This document shows, in pieces, positions 47,530-59,443 of a stretch of DNA of 64,000 nt; the stretch's first letter is position 1; every line of letters starts with the position of its first letter. Origin of the DNA: Heterohyrax brucei. Lineage: Eukaryota > Chordata > Mammalia > Hyracoidea > Procaviidae. The translations under genes and the position numbers were made by a program. The stretch is from the NCBI GenBank assembly GCA_028571685.1, contig CM053143.1:5695501-5759500 (forward strand), given 5' to 3'. The notes under the pieces are model-generated. The model saw only the letters and a program-made list of their open reading frames with translations. It ran no database searches and was not told the origin of the DNA.

Positions 47530-48710
47530 AAAGAGTGGCATTAATGTGTATCTTCCCACTTTTATCAAGAAAGCTTTCCCTGAAATTCCCCCAAAGATTT
47601 GTTTCTACCCCTAAGGTCACATTGGCTTCTCTCTTCCTTCTTCCCTTTCCTGTCTCTCCCATCCAGCTAGCCCCGTGTGCCATCCCATCCCCTTCTTATT
47701 TAGCAGGAGAATTACTGAGCATGGTCAGTGCTACTGTCACCATTGGCTCCCTCAGCACCATTATCTTTTATTATTTTTGGTTGTTTTTGTCTTGTTTCTT
47801 TTTTGTTATTGTTGCTGTGGTTCCTGTTCTCTGTCTCTCTCTTCTTTTTCTTTTTCCCACCTACCTAGCCACAGGTGCAGCCCCTCCCACTTTTGGGCTG
47901 GAGAGCCTCTAGTGCACTGCATCCCCAGCTCTACACTCACCCCACAGAAGCCTTTTTTTTTTTCATATTTTTCCTCTCTTCTCCTTCCTGCCTAGGCTCT
48001 ACACTACTTCCACTCCCTCCTAATGGGCCATGCCATGCCACCCAGAGAGACAGAGAGACACATCAGCACATTGTCATCCCAATTCCACCATGCTTCCAGC
48101 CACTGGCCCCCACCACATTTTTATTTATTTATTTGTCATTATTGTTTGTTGGTTTCTTCTCTCACTTTCCAGTTTTTCCTTCTCTTTCTTCTGCCCGCCT
48201 AAGCCCATGTATCACATGCTCCCTTTTAACAGGCCAAGCCACAATGCTTGGCTAGCGTGCCACTGGTACAAGTTCTCACCAGGTCAGCCCAGCCCTGGCC
48301 CCACCCACCAAATCCTACAATGCTGTCATTTTACTTTCTTCTCCCCCTCTCATTTCCCTTCATCCTACTCCTCTTTCTCCTCTTCTTTTTCTTCTTTTGT
48401 TTCTCTTCTTTCACTCACCCACTTAGCACTGAACATCATATCCTGTCCATCTACACTGTGTACTAAACACCATGCCTCTGAGAGGCACTAATGTGGCCAC
48501 CCAGATCATGCCCTGCACTGTTCCCTGACCTCACCCAATCAACCCCAGTTCATGCTGGAAACTACCCATCCCAGCCACCCCGTCCCAACTGGACCTACCC
48601 TGCTGCACCATAGCTGAGTGACCAGGCCTCCTCCCCAGACGAGGTGATAAGAAGTATCATGTCTACAGGAAAGCAAGCAACAAAATATACCCAGCCTACC
48701 TGGGCAGACT
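47530..48710. repeat. Pyrimidine-rich quasi-repeated tract
   Basis: Four T/C-rich blocks (about 47765-47870, 47950-47990, 48118-48200, 48325-48420), each followed by C-rich sequence with catgcc or ccacc motifs, suggest diverged tandem units of roughly 200 bp. Long low-complexity ORFs (to 153 codons, Phe/Ser/Leu-rich) follow from composition. It could be an old LINE 5' region of the HAL1-like block downstream; not proven. Confidence 0.4.
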
Positions 48711-48713
48711 TTC

Positions 48714-49225
48714 TTAGTCATCTAATACTGTTATAACAGAAACATCACAAGTAGATGGCTTTAACAAACAGAAATTTCTTTTCTCACAGTCTCGTAAACT
48801 AGAAGTCCAAATCCGGCCATCAGATCCAGGGGAAGACTTTCTTGTCCATTAGCTTTAGAGGAAGGTCCTTGTCACTGATCTTCCCCTGGGCTAGGAGCTT
48901 CTCCATGCAGGAACCCCATGTTCAAAGGAGGCACTCTGCTCCCACCACTGCTTTCTTGGTAGTATGTGGTACCCCCTCTCTACTTGCTTCCATTTCCCTT
49001 TTATCTCCTGTAAGATAAAAGGGGGTGCAGGCCACACTTTGGGAAACTTCCTTTATGTTAGATTAGAGATAAGACTTTAGGAAGGGTGTTATAATCCCAT
49101 TCTAACCCTCTTGAACATAAAATTGCAGTCACCAAATGAAAGACAACCATGCAATACTGGGAATCAGAGTCTAAGTTGACACATGTTTGGTGGCAAGGGG
49201 GACATAATCTAATCTATGACCCAAA
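48714..49225 (+). mobile_element. LTR related to the one at 30091
   Basis: 'cttagtcatctaatactgtt', 'aaacagaaatttcttttctc', 'aggaaggtccttgtcactga', 'acaatctaatctatgac'-like end at 49203-49220. Order and spacing parallel 30091-30570. Solo, with no viral genes. Confidence 0.7.
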
Positions 49226-51315
49226 CATAACCATATAAAATAAAAAAGCAGAGCAAAACAAATGAATCTACAATCAGTAAATGAAAACAATAACTCCTGA
49301 ATGTCCCAGAGACAACAGACAATACCAAAAATGTATTTAAAAAAGAAGAAGAAGAAGCAGGATAGGATGGCTCCAAAACCAAACAAAATAAAATACCAGG
49401 TGACTTCTTAGTAGGAAAAACAGCACTGAAACTACCTGATAGGGAACCGAAATCTCAAATATTCAGGATTCCCCAAGACATGAAGGAAATGAAGACACGA
49501 TCATGGAAAATAGAGACAAAATCCAGGAAGTACAAACAAAGCAATGGAAGAATTCAGGAAAATAATGCAGGAACAAAATGTTAAAATAAACAAACAACAA
49601 GAAATTATACAAAAACAGCAATTAGAAATTCCAAAGATAACAAGATTTCAGAAATGGACAGTGTAATAGAAGATTTTAGAAGCAAAGCTGAAAAAGTGGA
49701 AGACAGGATCAGTGCAACTGGAGACAATCCTTGGCTAACATATTGTTTGAAGAAAAATCAGAGTAAAGAATGGAGACAAATGATACCCTGAGGATGATGT
49801 GGGCAACAGTGAAAAGATGTATGACCCAAGCTCAAGAACAGTAGGATAAAATGGAAAACACAAAGATGATCTTTGAACATTTGCTGACAGAAAGTTTCCC
49901 TAATATCATGAAAGGTGAAACGCTGACCAGCTAAGAAGCTCAACAAAATCCGTATAGTATAGATTTCAAAAGACAATCACCGAGACATAGCATAATCACA
50001 GTCACTAAAACCAAACATGAAGAAAGAATCCTGATAGCATCCTGGGAAAAACAAAAAGTCATACCCAAAGGGGAGCAATAAGACAAGGTACTGATTACTT
50101 AACAGAAACTATGCAGACAAGGAAACAATGAGATGACATACATAAAATCTTGAAGAAAAAAACTGAAAACCAATAATACAATATCTTGCAAAACTCTTAT
50201 TCAAATACAAAAGTGAAACTAGGACATTTCCAGATAAACAGAATCCAAGGGAATATGTAAATAAAAACAAATCAAATTTAGAAGAATTGCTAAAGGTAGT
50301 TCTTCATTGGAGAACCAGTTACATCATACAACAGTCTGAATCTAGGACACAGGTCAGCACCAGCTAGACTTCAAACTGGATGACAAACTCTCAAAGGTAA
50401 AACAAAACTAAAAGGTTTACAACAGGGAACCAGAGAGGTCAATGTGTAAATGGAAACAATATCAGAACATTAAAAGAAGAAATAAATGGTGTCAATATAG
50501 AATTTTCAAATGCAGAGGAAGTCAAGATGATATCAAGTAATAAACCACTGGTTAAAATTAGGAAAATTGGGGCAAATTTCATCATAACCACAAAGACAGT
50601 TAACAAACCTAATCATCAAAATAAAGAAACAAAAGCACAAGCACACAGAAAAAATAAAATCTGCAAAAACAAAAGAAACAGAAAAAGTCCACAAAGAGAT
50701 TCAGCACGGAAGAGTAAAAGGACCGAAGTAAACATCAACGCCAATAAAAAATAAAAAGAGCAATAAATGGAAAATGACAGCAATAAACTCAAACTTATCA
50801 ATAATCACACTGAATATAAATGACTTGATGCACTCCTAAAGAGATAGGGACAGAGACAACGAGAAAAAAAAGCAGCAGGAGCCATCAACATGCCATCTAG
50901 AAGACACACAGATTGAAAACAAGATATAAATATAAAAAATCAGAGAATGGAAAAAAGTGTATCAAGCAAACAGCAACCAAAAAAGATTGGGAGTGACAAT
51001 GCCAGTCTCAGATAAAACAGACTTTAAAACAAAATCCACCAAAAAAGATAAGGAAGGACATTATATAAAAATAAGAGGAACAATCCACCATGAGAACATA
51101 ACTATAATAAATGTCTACCCACACAGTAACAAGACTCCAAAATGCCTACATAAAACACACTAATAGGACTGAAAAAAGAAATTGACAGTTAAAAGATAAC
51201 AGTAAGAGATGTAAACACATCACTGTGGTAAAGTACAAAACACCTAGAAAGAAACTCAACAAAGATGCAAAAGATCTAAAGGCCACAACCAACTAGACCT
51301 CAAAGATTTCTATAG
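49226..51315 (+). mobile_element. HAL1/L1 block: ORF1 and endonuclease region, decayed
   Basis: 49300-50300 follows L1/HAL1 ORF1 (phrases such as 'gaagaattgctaaaggtagt' at its end). 50880-51170 follows the downstream 'cagataaaacagactttaaa', 'ggacattatataaaaataag', 'acataactataataaatgtc' endonuclease segment. Many stops; ORFs are at most 75 codons. Confidence 0.75.
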
Positions 51316-51326
51316 GATGACTGCCA

Positions 51327-51885
51327 ATAAAGTGTTCATTCTAGAAAAAGTGCTATATACGTTGTTACTGAATATCATCACTACAGTCATCTTCAAAGTA
51401 CTCATCTTGGGAAGCTATACACTGACACCAGAGCCTAGTCTACCCTCCAAAACAATTTTGGAAATGCTTTTCTGGAATGGCCATCAGAGCTGCCACTGTA
51501 CTACCCTTGACGTCCTGCATGTCTTCAAAATGTCTTCCTTTCAATTTTTCCTTTATTTTCAAGGTGAAGAAAAGTCATTGGGGGCCAGATGAGGTGAGTG
51601 GGACAGGGTTCCAAGAAAATTGTATCTTTACGAGCTAGAAACTTCCTCATAGACAACTATACAATTAAGTTGGCAAACTTGCTAACATGCCATTGTGTGC
51701 AATGGCCATTCCAGAAAGAATTCTGAAATTGATTTGAAGGGTCGACTAGATGCTGGCATCAGTGCATAGCATCCCAAGGTAAGTACTTGGAAAGTGACTG
51801 TAGTGATATTCAAAAATGAGGTATGTGGCATTTAGAACAATCAAGTTTGAAGATTTAATTGTCAGACCTCATATATAACACTCTG
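51327..51885 (-). mobile_element. Palindromic mariner-derived element, copy 2
   Basis: 51327-51650 is antisense transposase sequence (complementary strand includes the DFFSP-type linker and a C-terminus). 51700-51885 is the same C-terminus in sense, ending 'atttaattgtcagacctcat' as terminal repeat. The two arms are about 150-180 bp inverted repeats. Same architecture as 3517-3946 but inserted in reverse. No intact ORF. Confidence 0.78.
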
Positions 51886-51904
51886 CTCAACAGCAGCAAC
51901 CCCA

Positions 51905-52003
51905 AGACAGGCCCATAGACACCCTTTTAACTCAGTTCTGATATCACTCCTGAAGTTTGCCCTTTAGTCAAGGCCTTGTTTGGATTGAATTGCTTAAGGC
52001 CTT
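51905..52003 (+). mobile_element. Unnamed LINE-tail-like repeat, first block
   Basis: 'ttttaactcagttctgatat' then 'cactcctgaagtttgccctt' matches 2210-2280. It is cut by the LTR at 52004 and resumes at 52563. Confidence 0.6.
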
Positions 52004-52562
52004 GTTTGGATTGAATTATGTCTTCCAAAATAACAATTTCACTGGGCAATGATACCCAGTATAGTGTGGTGGTTCTCCATTTTGCAGTTTCCCTGTGTTG
52101 TAAATCCTAATCCTTGCCTTTGGTTAATAGGGCAAGATTGGATTATCTTAAAGAGGATTAGGGCAGGATTGTAAAACCCTTACCAAAGTCCCCTTCCTGA
52201 ACCAATGTAAAGGGACTTTCCCCAGGGTGTGGCTTGCGACACCTTTTATTCTACAAGAGATCAAAAGAAAGGAAAGCAAGCAGAACTGGGGATCTCATAC
52301 CACCAAGAAAGCAGCACCAGCAGCAAAGCACATCCTTTGGACCTCAGGTTCCTGAGCTGACATGCTCCCTAACCAATCATGTACTCCCTGATGCAACACA
52401 AGGATTGTCCTCCAGAGCTGATGGAGACAGAAAACCTTGACCAGGAGCTGGATCCCTGAATTCAGACTTCTAGTCTACTGAATTGTGAGAGAATAAACTT
52501 TGTTTTATTGAAGCCATCCACTTGTGGCATTTCTGTTATAGCATCACTAGACAACTAAGACA
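52004..52562 (+). mobile_element. MaLR-like solo LTR, third and oldest-looking copy
   Basis: 'tgtttggattgaattatgtc' to 'ctagacaactaagaca'. Landmarks match the 39.1 and 41.6 kb LTRs ('gcagcaccagcagcaaagca', 'gaagccatccacttgtggca') with many differences. Flanks 'ggcct' and 'ggctg' match at 3 of 5. PolyA signal 'aataaa' at about 52492. Confidence 0.85.
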
Positions 52563-52796
52563 GGCTGATAAAACAAAATGAGACTAAATGGGCACACTAG
52601 CCCAGGAGCAAAGACAAGAAGTAGAAGGGGCAGGAAAGGTGGTAATGGTGATCCCAAAGGTAAGAAGAGGAGCATGTCAACGTGTTGTGGGTTTGGTAAC
52701 CAGTGTCACAAAACAGGGTGTGTGTTGTTTACAGAGAAACTAATTTGCCCTGTAAACCTTTGTCTAAAGTATAATTTAAAAAAAAAAAAAAAAGCA
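52563..52796 (+). mobile_element. Unnamed LINE-tail-like repeat, second block with polyA
   Basis: 'gataaaacaaaatgagacta', 'agcccaggagcaaagacaag', 'gagaaactaatttgccctgt', then A16. Parallel to 2490-2700. Confidence 0.65.
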
Positions 52797-53531
52797 TTGA
52801 TAATCACTGATACTGGAATTCTAAAATTGGAAACAAAGACTGATTGACAATTGGAAAAAACAGCTTTGGTAACATGACATCTAAGATCACACAATAGAAT
52901 TCTGCAAGACCAATGACTCATTCATTGCAAATACCTTTTCCAACAACATAAATAGCAACCATACAGATGAACCTCAGCAAACGGAACACGCATTAATCTC
53001 TAGATCTGTGGAAACAGAGCATAGAGAAGCACAGTATCACTATCTGAGCAAGGCCAGGGACTGACTGCTGAAGAGGTCATCAACTGCTCATGCCAGAGTT
53101 TACACTGAAGCCAAAGAAAACGAAAACAAGCCCGTAAGAGCCAAAATACAGCCTTGAGTAAATTCCACCTGAATTTACAGTCCATGTCAAGAACAGATTT
53201 CATGCATTGAATCCTAACAACTGAAAACAAGATGAGTTGTGGGATGGTATCAAGGGCGTCATACGTAAAGACAGCAAAATTTCATTAAAATGCAAGAAAT
53301 AAAGAAAAGACCAAAATTGATGTCGGAAGAGACGGAAACTTGCCCTCAAATGCAGAGTAGGTAGAGTGAATGGAAGAAATGATAAGGTAAAACAGCTAAA
53401 CAGAAGATTTCATAAGGTAGATCAAGAAGGCAAAATAAAATACTATTATGAAATGTGCAAAGACCTGCAGTTAGAAAGCCAAAAGGGAAGAAGGAACATG
53501 TTCAATATTTCTCACACTGAAAGAACTGAGC

Positions 53532-53545
53532 GGGGGGGGGGGGGG
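53532..53545. repeat. G14 homopolymer
   Basis: Fourteen consecutive G inside the RTE frame, after 'gaactgagc'. Confidence 0.97.
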
Positions 53546-54386
53546 TGGAGATAAGCCTCGAGTTGCAGTTTTGAAGGCTTCTGTGGGAAAATATTGAATG
53601 GCACAAGAAGCAGCAAAAGAAGATGGAAGGAACATAGTCACTGTGCCTAAAAGAATTGGTGGACATCCAACCATTTCAGGAGGTACCATATTATCAAAAA
53701 TTGACGATATTGAAGGAAGAAGTCCAAGCTGCACTAAAGGCACTGGGTGATAAAGAAGGCTCCAAGAATGGACAGAATGCCAACCGAGATGTTTCAACAA
53801 ATGGTTACAGCCATGGACGTGATCATTCATCTATCTATGTGGAGAAATTTGAAGGACAGCTACCTGGCCAACTGACTGTAAGAGTTTCATATTTCTGCAC
53901 ATTCCAAAAAAGATTATCCAACTGAATACAGAAATTGTTGAATAATATCATTAATAATGCATGCCAGTAAAATTTTTCTGAAGATAATTCAAAAATATTT
54001 GCAGAAGTATATTAACAGGGAACTGCCAGGAATTCAAGCCACATTCAGAAGAAACACAGGATATCACTGCTGATGTCAAATGTATCTTGGCTGAAAGTGA
54101 GAATACCAAAAAGATGTTTCATTGTGTTTTTCTGACTATGCAAAGATATTTGGCTGTGCAGATCATGACAGATACGGATGACATTGTGAAGAAGAGAAAT
54201 TCCAGAACACTTAATTCTGCTCATAGACCATAGTCATTTGAACAAATCAAGGGGATACTGTATGATTTAAAATTAGAAAAGATCTGTAATATGATTGTAT
54301 CCTTTCATAAAATGATCAGTAAAGCTGGACTATACAAAGAAGAATGCAGCATCAAGGTTAGAGGAATACTCATTAACAACCTACAA

Positions 54387-54480
54387 CATGCAGATGACAC
54401 AGTCTTGCTTGTGCAAAGAAAAGAGGACTTGAAGCACTCATTGGTGAAGATCAAAAGCTATAGCCTGTAGTATGGATTAT
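54387..54480 (+). pseudogene. RTE reverse-transcriptase active-site fragment
   Basis: Reads INNLQHADDTVLLVQRKED, then LKHSLVKIKSYSL and a stop. ADD is the catalytic motif. The usual Tyr before ADD is replaced (HADD instead of YADD). Confidence 0.88.
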
Positions 54481-54965
54481 ACTCCAACATAAAGACAAAC
54501 AAAAAAGTCTTCAAAACTAGACTAGTAAACAACATCATGATGGACAGAGAAACTATTGAAGTTGTAAGGATTTCACTTTCCTTAGATCCACAATCAACAC
54601 CCATTAAAACAACAGTAAAGAAATCAAACGATGTACTAATGTATTGGGCAAATATGCTGAAAAAGTCCTTTTTAAAGTGTTCAAAACAAAAAGATACTCC
54701 TGACTCAAGCTTTGATTATTTTCAATTGTTTCATATACATAGAAAAATGGCCAATGAATAAGCAAGAGCAAAGAACTGATGCCTTTGATTTATGGTGTTG
54801 CCAAAGAATATTAAATATGCCCTGGACTGCTAGAAGAATGAGTAAGTCAGTCTTAGAAGAAGTGCAGCCAAAATTATTATTTTGGACATGTTATTAGGAG
54901 GGATCAATCTCTAGAGAAGGACCTCATGCTTGGTAAAGTAGAAGGTCAGGGAAAAGAGTTTTGTG

Positions 54966-55042
54966 CCACAACCAATACCTTAGTTTCCTAAATTGTAAAC
55001 TCATAATACTATTAATACTTATTTAATGGAGCTGTAATGAAG
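54966..55042 (+). mobile_element. MIR SINE
   Basis: 'accttagtttcctaaattgt' then 'atttaatggagctgtaatga' is the MIR core in sense; the only sequence between the RTE and the next L1. Confidence 0.65.
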
Positions 55043-55044
55043 TA

Positions 55045-57197
55045 GATCCCTCTTTTAAGCGTGATGGTGTCATAGTTTTCATGATATGATCACAGATTCC
55101 TGTCTTTTAATACTGTAGCTTTGATAGAGTTTTGTACCTTCCCTAACAGAGTAGGTTTCTGGGTGCTGTGTCTTACATTGTCTCCTTAAATATACACTGA
55201 GTGGTTTTGCTTTTCTAAGCAAAGAGCTTCTTTCAGTATTTCTTGTAGTTTGCATTTGGTTTTTACAGTCTCTAAGCTTCTGTTTATCTTGGAATGTCTT
55301 AATTTTATCTTCGTATTTGAAAGACAATTTTGCAGGATATTTAACTCTTGGGTGGAAGTTTTTCTCCTTCAAGTCTTTGTCATCCCACTGCCTCCTTGCC
55401 AACATTATTTCTGCCGAGAAGTCATAAGAAAGCCTACAGGGCTTCCCTCTGAATGTTAGCTTTGCTTTGAGAGGACTTTAAGAGAATCTGTTTGTGTTTC
55501 ATTTTATTAAGCTTGATTAAAACATGTCTTGCTTTCTTTCTTTTAGGGTCTAATTTTTGTGGCATTCAATATACATCTTGAATATCTATGTTCTCTTCTT
55601 TGATAATTTCAAGGAAGTTTTCTGTCAACAGCTCTACAACAATACTCTCTGTGGTTTTAGCTATCCCTCCCTGTTCAGGAACTCCAATTAACCATATGTT
55701 ATTACTCTTAATAGAATTCCACATGTTTCTTAATGCTTCTTCATTTTCTTATTTCTTTTCTCTGATTTCTCTTTGGAAATGCTGGTGTCCGTCTCTCTAT
55801 CCTCAAGGGTGTTAAGTCTGACTTTTATCTCCCCAATTCTGCTCTTTTGGCTTTGTATTGAATTGTCTAATTCTGTCATTTTACTACTGATCTGCTGGAT
55901 TTCAGATCATTGATGTTCCATCTGTTCAAAGAGCTTGCTTAATTTTTCAGTTTGCTCTGCTGCATTTTGTATAATCTCTAGGGAGGATCCCTATATAATT
56001 CTTTTGTACTAGACCTCCAACAGTTTCAGAAATTCTCTTCATCCGGCAAGTGTTTTGATTCTTTATTTCGGGAGTTCTCCACAGCCATGGTGGACTGTTT
56101 CTTTAAATGGTTGGAGACGATTTGTTGCCTTCCAGCCACGTAGAGGCTGTTTAGTTTCTCTGACGTTATCTCAACAGCAGCTGAGGGGTAGTTTTGAGAA
56201 GGGAGTTGGTCACCAGCCACCTCTCTGTACTCTAGTTACTGGCCCCAGTGGGTTCTCTTCGGTGTCAGGCTCTGCCTCCTAGCTGGCAAAGACAGTTCCC
56301 TAATTATGGAGTCACTGGTGGCTGTCAACCGATACCTATGACGGAGGTCAGCAGAGGCTGGAAGAGATGTCACTGGGCTGCTCAGCAGTTATTTCTCCAG
56401 GCTTTCTCATTTTAAGAAGTTAGGAGTTATCTGACAGCTGCCAAAATCAGTCAGGCCATCAGGTGTGGAAGGCCCTGCCTTCTGGCTGACAGCAGAAACA
56501 CCTCTTCAGTTGTCCCAAGGTGCTATGACATAGTTTAAAGTAGGGAGAGGTTACAGCCTTGCTGTCATCCTCAGCTAGGCTCTAACCACTATATAACACT
56601 GTACTAAACACAGCCTTTATGCTGGAAAAGTACTTTCTAGACTGGCACTGCTTCTCAGCTTGGGAATTAGCCCCTGCTGAAGCCTCCACTTGGGAGACTC
56701 CACCTCCCAGCCAACCAAGATGGTGTCTCAGCTGAGCAGCTCTTCCCACTGTGCAATAGCAGAATCTATAGTGGAACTCAGAAAAAAAAAGGTGGAGGGG
56801 CAGTGGTACCCACATTCAATAGCCAGGCTTTCAAAACATGGCTATCCCACGCACTGATTACCTGCTGAGCTATGTGCTGTTTATTTTAGCACGACAGTTC
56901 AGTGTATCTGCCCGCTCATGCAATCCACCACCTCCTGGATAACAACAACAATAAAAAGCTTCAGTATCTACAGTCCACCCTAATGACAACTCAGCAGCAG
57001 CAGGGCCCGGTGTGTGCTGGATCATGCCAGAGAGAGGAACTTTCCCATTTAATGGCATATTGTCCAATCTGACAACCCTATACCCTATCCTAGACTTCCC
57101 TGGGTGTCCAGAATGGGCCATCCAGTTATCAATCCAGGCCTTAGTCCTCAGAGGGAATTGAGGAGACGAGTGTCTAGTCCACCATGTTGGCTCTGCC
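55045..57197 (-). mobile_element. LINE-1 5' half (5'UTR + ORF1), antisense
   Basis: 5' end at about 57197 (minus strand 'ccaacatggtggactagaca'), 5'UTR to about 56150, ORF1 from about 56140 to 55079. The last open stretch (55405-55079) reads LKEKNFHPRVKYPAKLSFKY, the conserved ORF1 C-terminal domain. ORF2 and 3'UTR are absent. The N-terminus is related to the ORF1 start at 21368. Confidence 0.9.
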
Positions 57198-57759
57198 CCA
57201 GAGATTTTCTTTTTACCTTGTAACCAAAATTAACTTGAGTATCCATTTCTGCATGGGACAGAAAACTTACTCTACTTTCAAGCAACCAAATCACTTCTGT
57301 TTTCTTTTTCTTCAGTATCTTTCAGTTAATGCTTTGTTATGTCAGGACTATCCACTTCCTGCAACTCCTTATCTTCTCCCTGTCGTGTTTTCTATGCCAT
57401 CTAGGCACTGGGAGGGGAAGGCATCTGTTTTGGTCCTTGTAGTAGTGACAACCCCTGGGTGATTCATGCTGTAAACCACACCACTTGTCATTGGTTCATG
57501 GACCTCTGTCTCTACTATTTGTGTTGCCAGAGTATCTCTTTACCATGCTCTCTTGCTGTCTGTCTTATGTAAATAGTTCTGCATCTTCTTTTTCCTACTT
57601 ATGTGACAACATCTGGTCAATGAGCTCATTCTCAGATGCTTTTGTTCCACCAATGGAGCAAAGGAAACTTCTGGAGACTTTTCTGTTCCAGTCCAAGTTT
57701 CATGAAATAGCCAGCCAGCCAAGTGCCAAATAAGAATATGTTAAAAAATAAGTAAGTAA
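57198..57759. other. Intronic sequence, nothing recognised
   Basis: ORFs of 82-92 codons lack domains. An (AAAT)n-like run lies at 57738-57769. Confidence 0.45.
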
Positions 57760-58160
57760 ATAAATAAATAAACCCACTGCCAAATATGTCAAAAGGTGAC
57801 TGTAATCTCCATAGAGGCTGTGCCTGGATTATGAATGAGACTCTTTCCCAAGTCTGTCTGTAAGTCAAATTGACAGGTAAGTCAGAAGAGTACATATGGT
57901 TTTTATTTAGCATCAGTTAGTCAAAAATTAGCCTCAGTGTATAGCATATATTTTACTTGATTACGAGTATAAAGAACATAAGGACCGCTTCTAAACTGTG
58001 CCATGTTTTCACGAGAGCCACAAAGTAGTATCTTTAGTATCACAAGCCACTGCATGTTTTTAACTCTAAATTTTTAATAGAATAAGCTTATGTAGCAGTT
58101 CATTCTTAAATGCAAGTTGTCTATAAATGAGACATTCTTAACCTGGGAATTGCCTGTACT
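57760..58160 (-). mobile_element. Possible interspersed repeat with AT-rich tail, unnamed
   Basis: An A/T tail and 'aacccactgccaaatatgtc' (reversed SINE-like end) precede 'ctgtctgtaagtcaaattga', 'caggtaagtcagaagagtac'. I cannot name the family. Confidence 0.35.
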
Positions 58161-59267
58161 TTAACATCCACACTTGCTTTTTCTGTTCTACTGTGGCTAC
58201 ACCACGCACTGAGGAATAGAGAAGATCCAGTAAGGTCCGTGGCCTCTTTTTACTCCACCAGGGTACAAGTTCCTACTGCTTTTGGTCTTCCCCCTAGATT
58301 ACCTCTTTGGTCTCAATCCATGGTGAACAGAAGCACACTGAAATCCACTTTTTCCAATCTTATCCTGTGCATTTTTCTCACTCCGTGTTTGTGTATAATG
58401 CTATGCTCTGGGTGTTCCTGGTAACTCAGCTTTAGGAGGCTGAAGAAAAATAAACCTTTTCTCTCTCAAAAGTTTGATTCTTGCAATGAAAAGTTGGAGC
58501 TTGAAACAATACAGCTTCAGCAAAACATCCATAAATTATTTGAACTAGAAATGTGTGTCTTGGTGCTCCCTGTGAAACGGTGGCTGTCGGTGAGAAAATG
58601 AGTAACAAAGCCAGGCAACAAAAAAAATTTATGGAAATGCGAAAGCCTCAGTCATTATCATCAAATTTTATCCCACCAACTTATAAGACCACAAAACTAA
58701 CCCAAGATCATATGTCCAAGATTTAAACAAAATCAGCGAAATTTGATAGAGATCAAGACACATGCTTCTAGAAACTGAACACGTCCTGCCTCCCTTATCT
58801 AGATTCTTTCGACTTGGTTGTCATGGAAAGTTCATTGTGATAAGCGTGACCTGATGTCCTACCACTACAGGGAGAATATGAATGGAGTATAGCATGAGCT
58901 GTTAAGCCAGTAACAATAAATAGATAGTACTAATGAAAAATGATTCTGTGTCTTCAATTCAATTCAGCACACTTCTTTTATTCTCATTCATTCACTCAAT
59001 GAATATTCACCATTATCTCATATCTGCACACTAAGCACAAGGAATAAGAGCTTGATTTAGACCTGAGCTCCCTTCTCAAGGAATTTACAGGGAGACAAGA
59101 GTAAACAGCAGTTACAATGAAGAAAAAGAAGGAGTTGTAGTGGGAGAAGCATAGTAGAGGTAAGTGAAGCTTTCAAAACCAGGTGACAACTGAGTCCAGA
59201 AGAAACTACAATCAAGTAAAGAAGGAAATGACAGTCCTTCACACTGCCACTGCCATTTTAGAGTTTG
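58161..59267. other. Intronic sequence with an old repeat near the end
   Basis: 58965-59245 ('cattcactcaatgaatattc', 'caaggaatttacagggagac') resembles the same ancient repeat as 35640. No gene recognised. Confidence 0.4.
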
Positions 59268-59443
59268 TTGGTGGATGCTATCAAGTTGATTTTGACTCAG
59301 ATGAACCCCATCAGAGAGGAGAACTACCCCATAGGATTTCTGAGACTAAAGTCTTTACTTAAGCAGACGACCATTTCTTTCTCCCATGGAAAGCCTGGTG
59401 GGTTAATAGCCAAGTGCTTAATTGTTGTACCACTAAGGCTCCT
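59268..59443 (-). mobile_element. AfroSINE, antisense
   Basis: 'atgctatcaagttgattttg', 'gaactaccccataggatttc', 'tgtaccactaaggctcc'. Confidence 0.88.

Larger units (their letters stand above)
52797..54955 (+). mobile_element. RTE-class LINE, about 2.2 kb, 5' and 3' truncated
   Basis: It covers part of the endonuclease region through reverse transcriptase to near the 3' end: 'gcaaataccttttccaacaa', 'tgaatttacagtccatgtca', 'aggaactgccaggaattcaa', and the motif region around 54387-54410 encoding NLQHADDTVLL (the DD of the RT active site). It stops at 'aaggtcagggaaaagag' without the shared SINE-like tail. A G14 run sits at 53532. Frames are broken many times. Confidence 0.9.

Noticed and set aside
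48030-48491. 153-codon sense ORF, longest in the window
   Set aside because: Low-complexity Ser/Phe/Leu-rich translation of a pyrimidine tract; overlaps other long frames in the same tract.
57184-57462. 92-codon ORF as a possible exon of RXFP1
   Set aside because: No flanking splice sites in the right phase and no LDLa or leucine-rich-repeat pattern.
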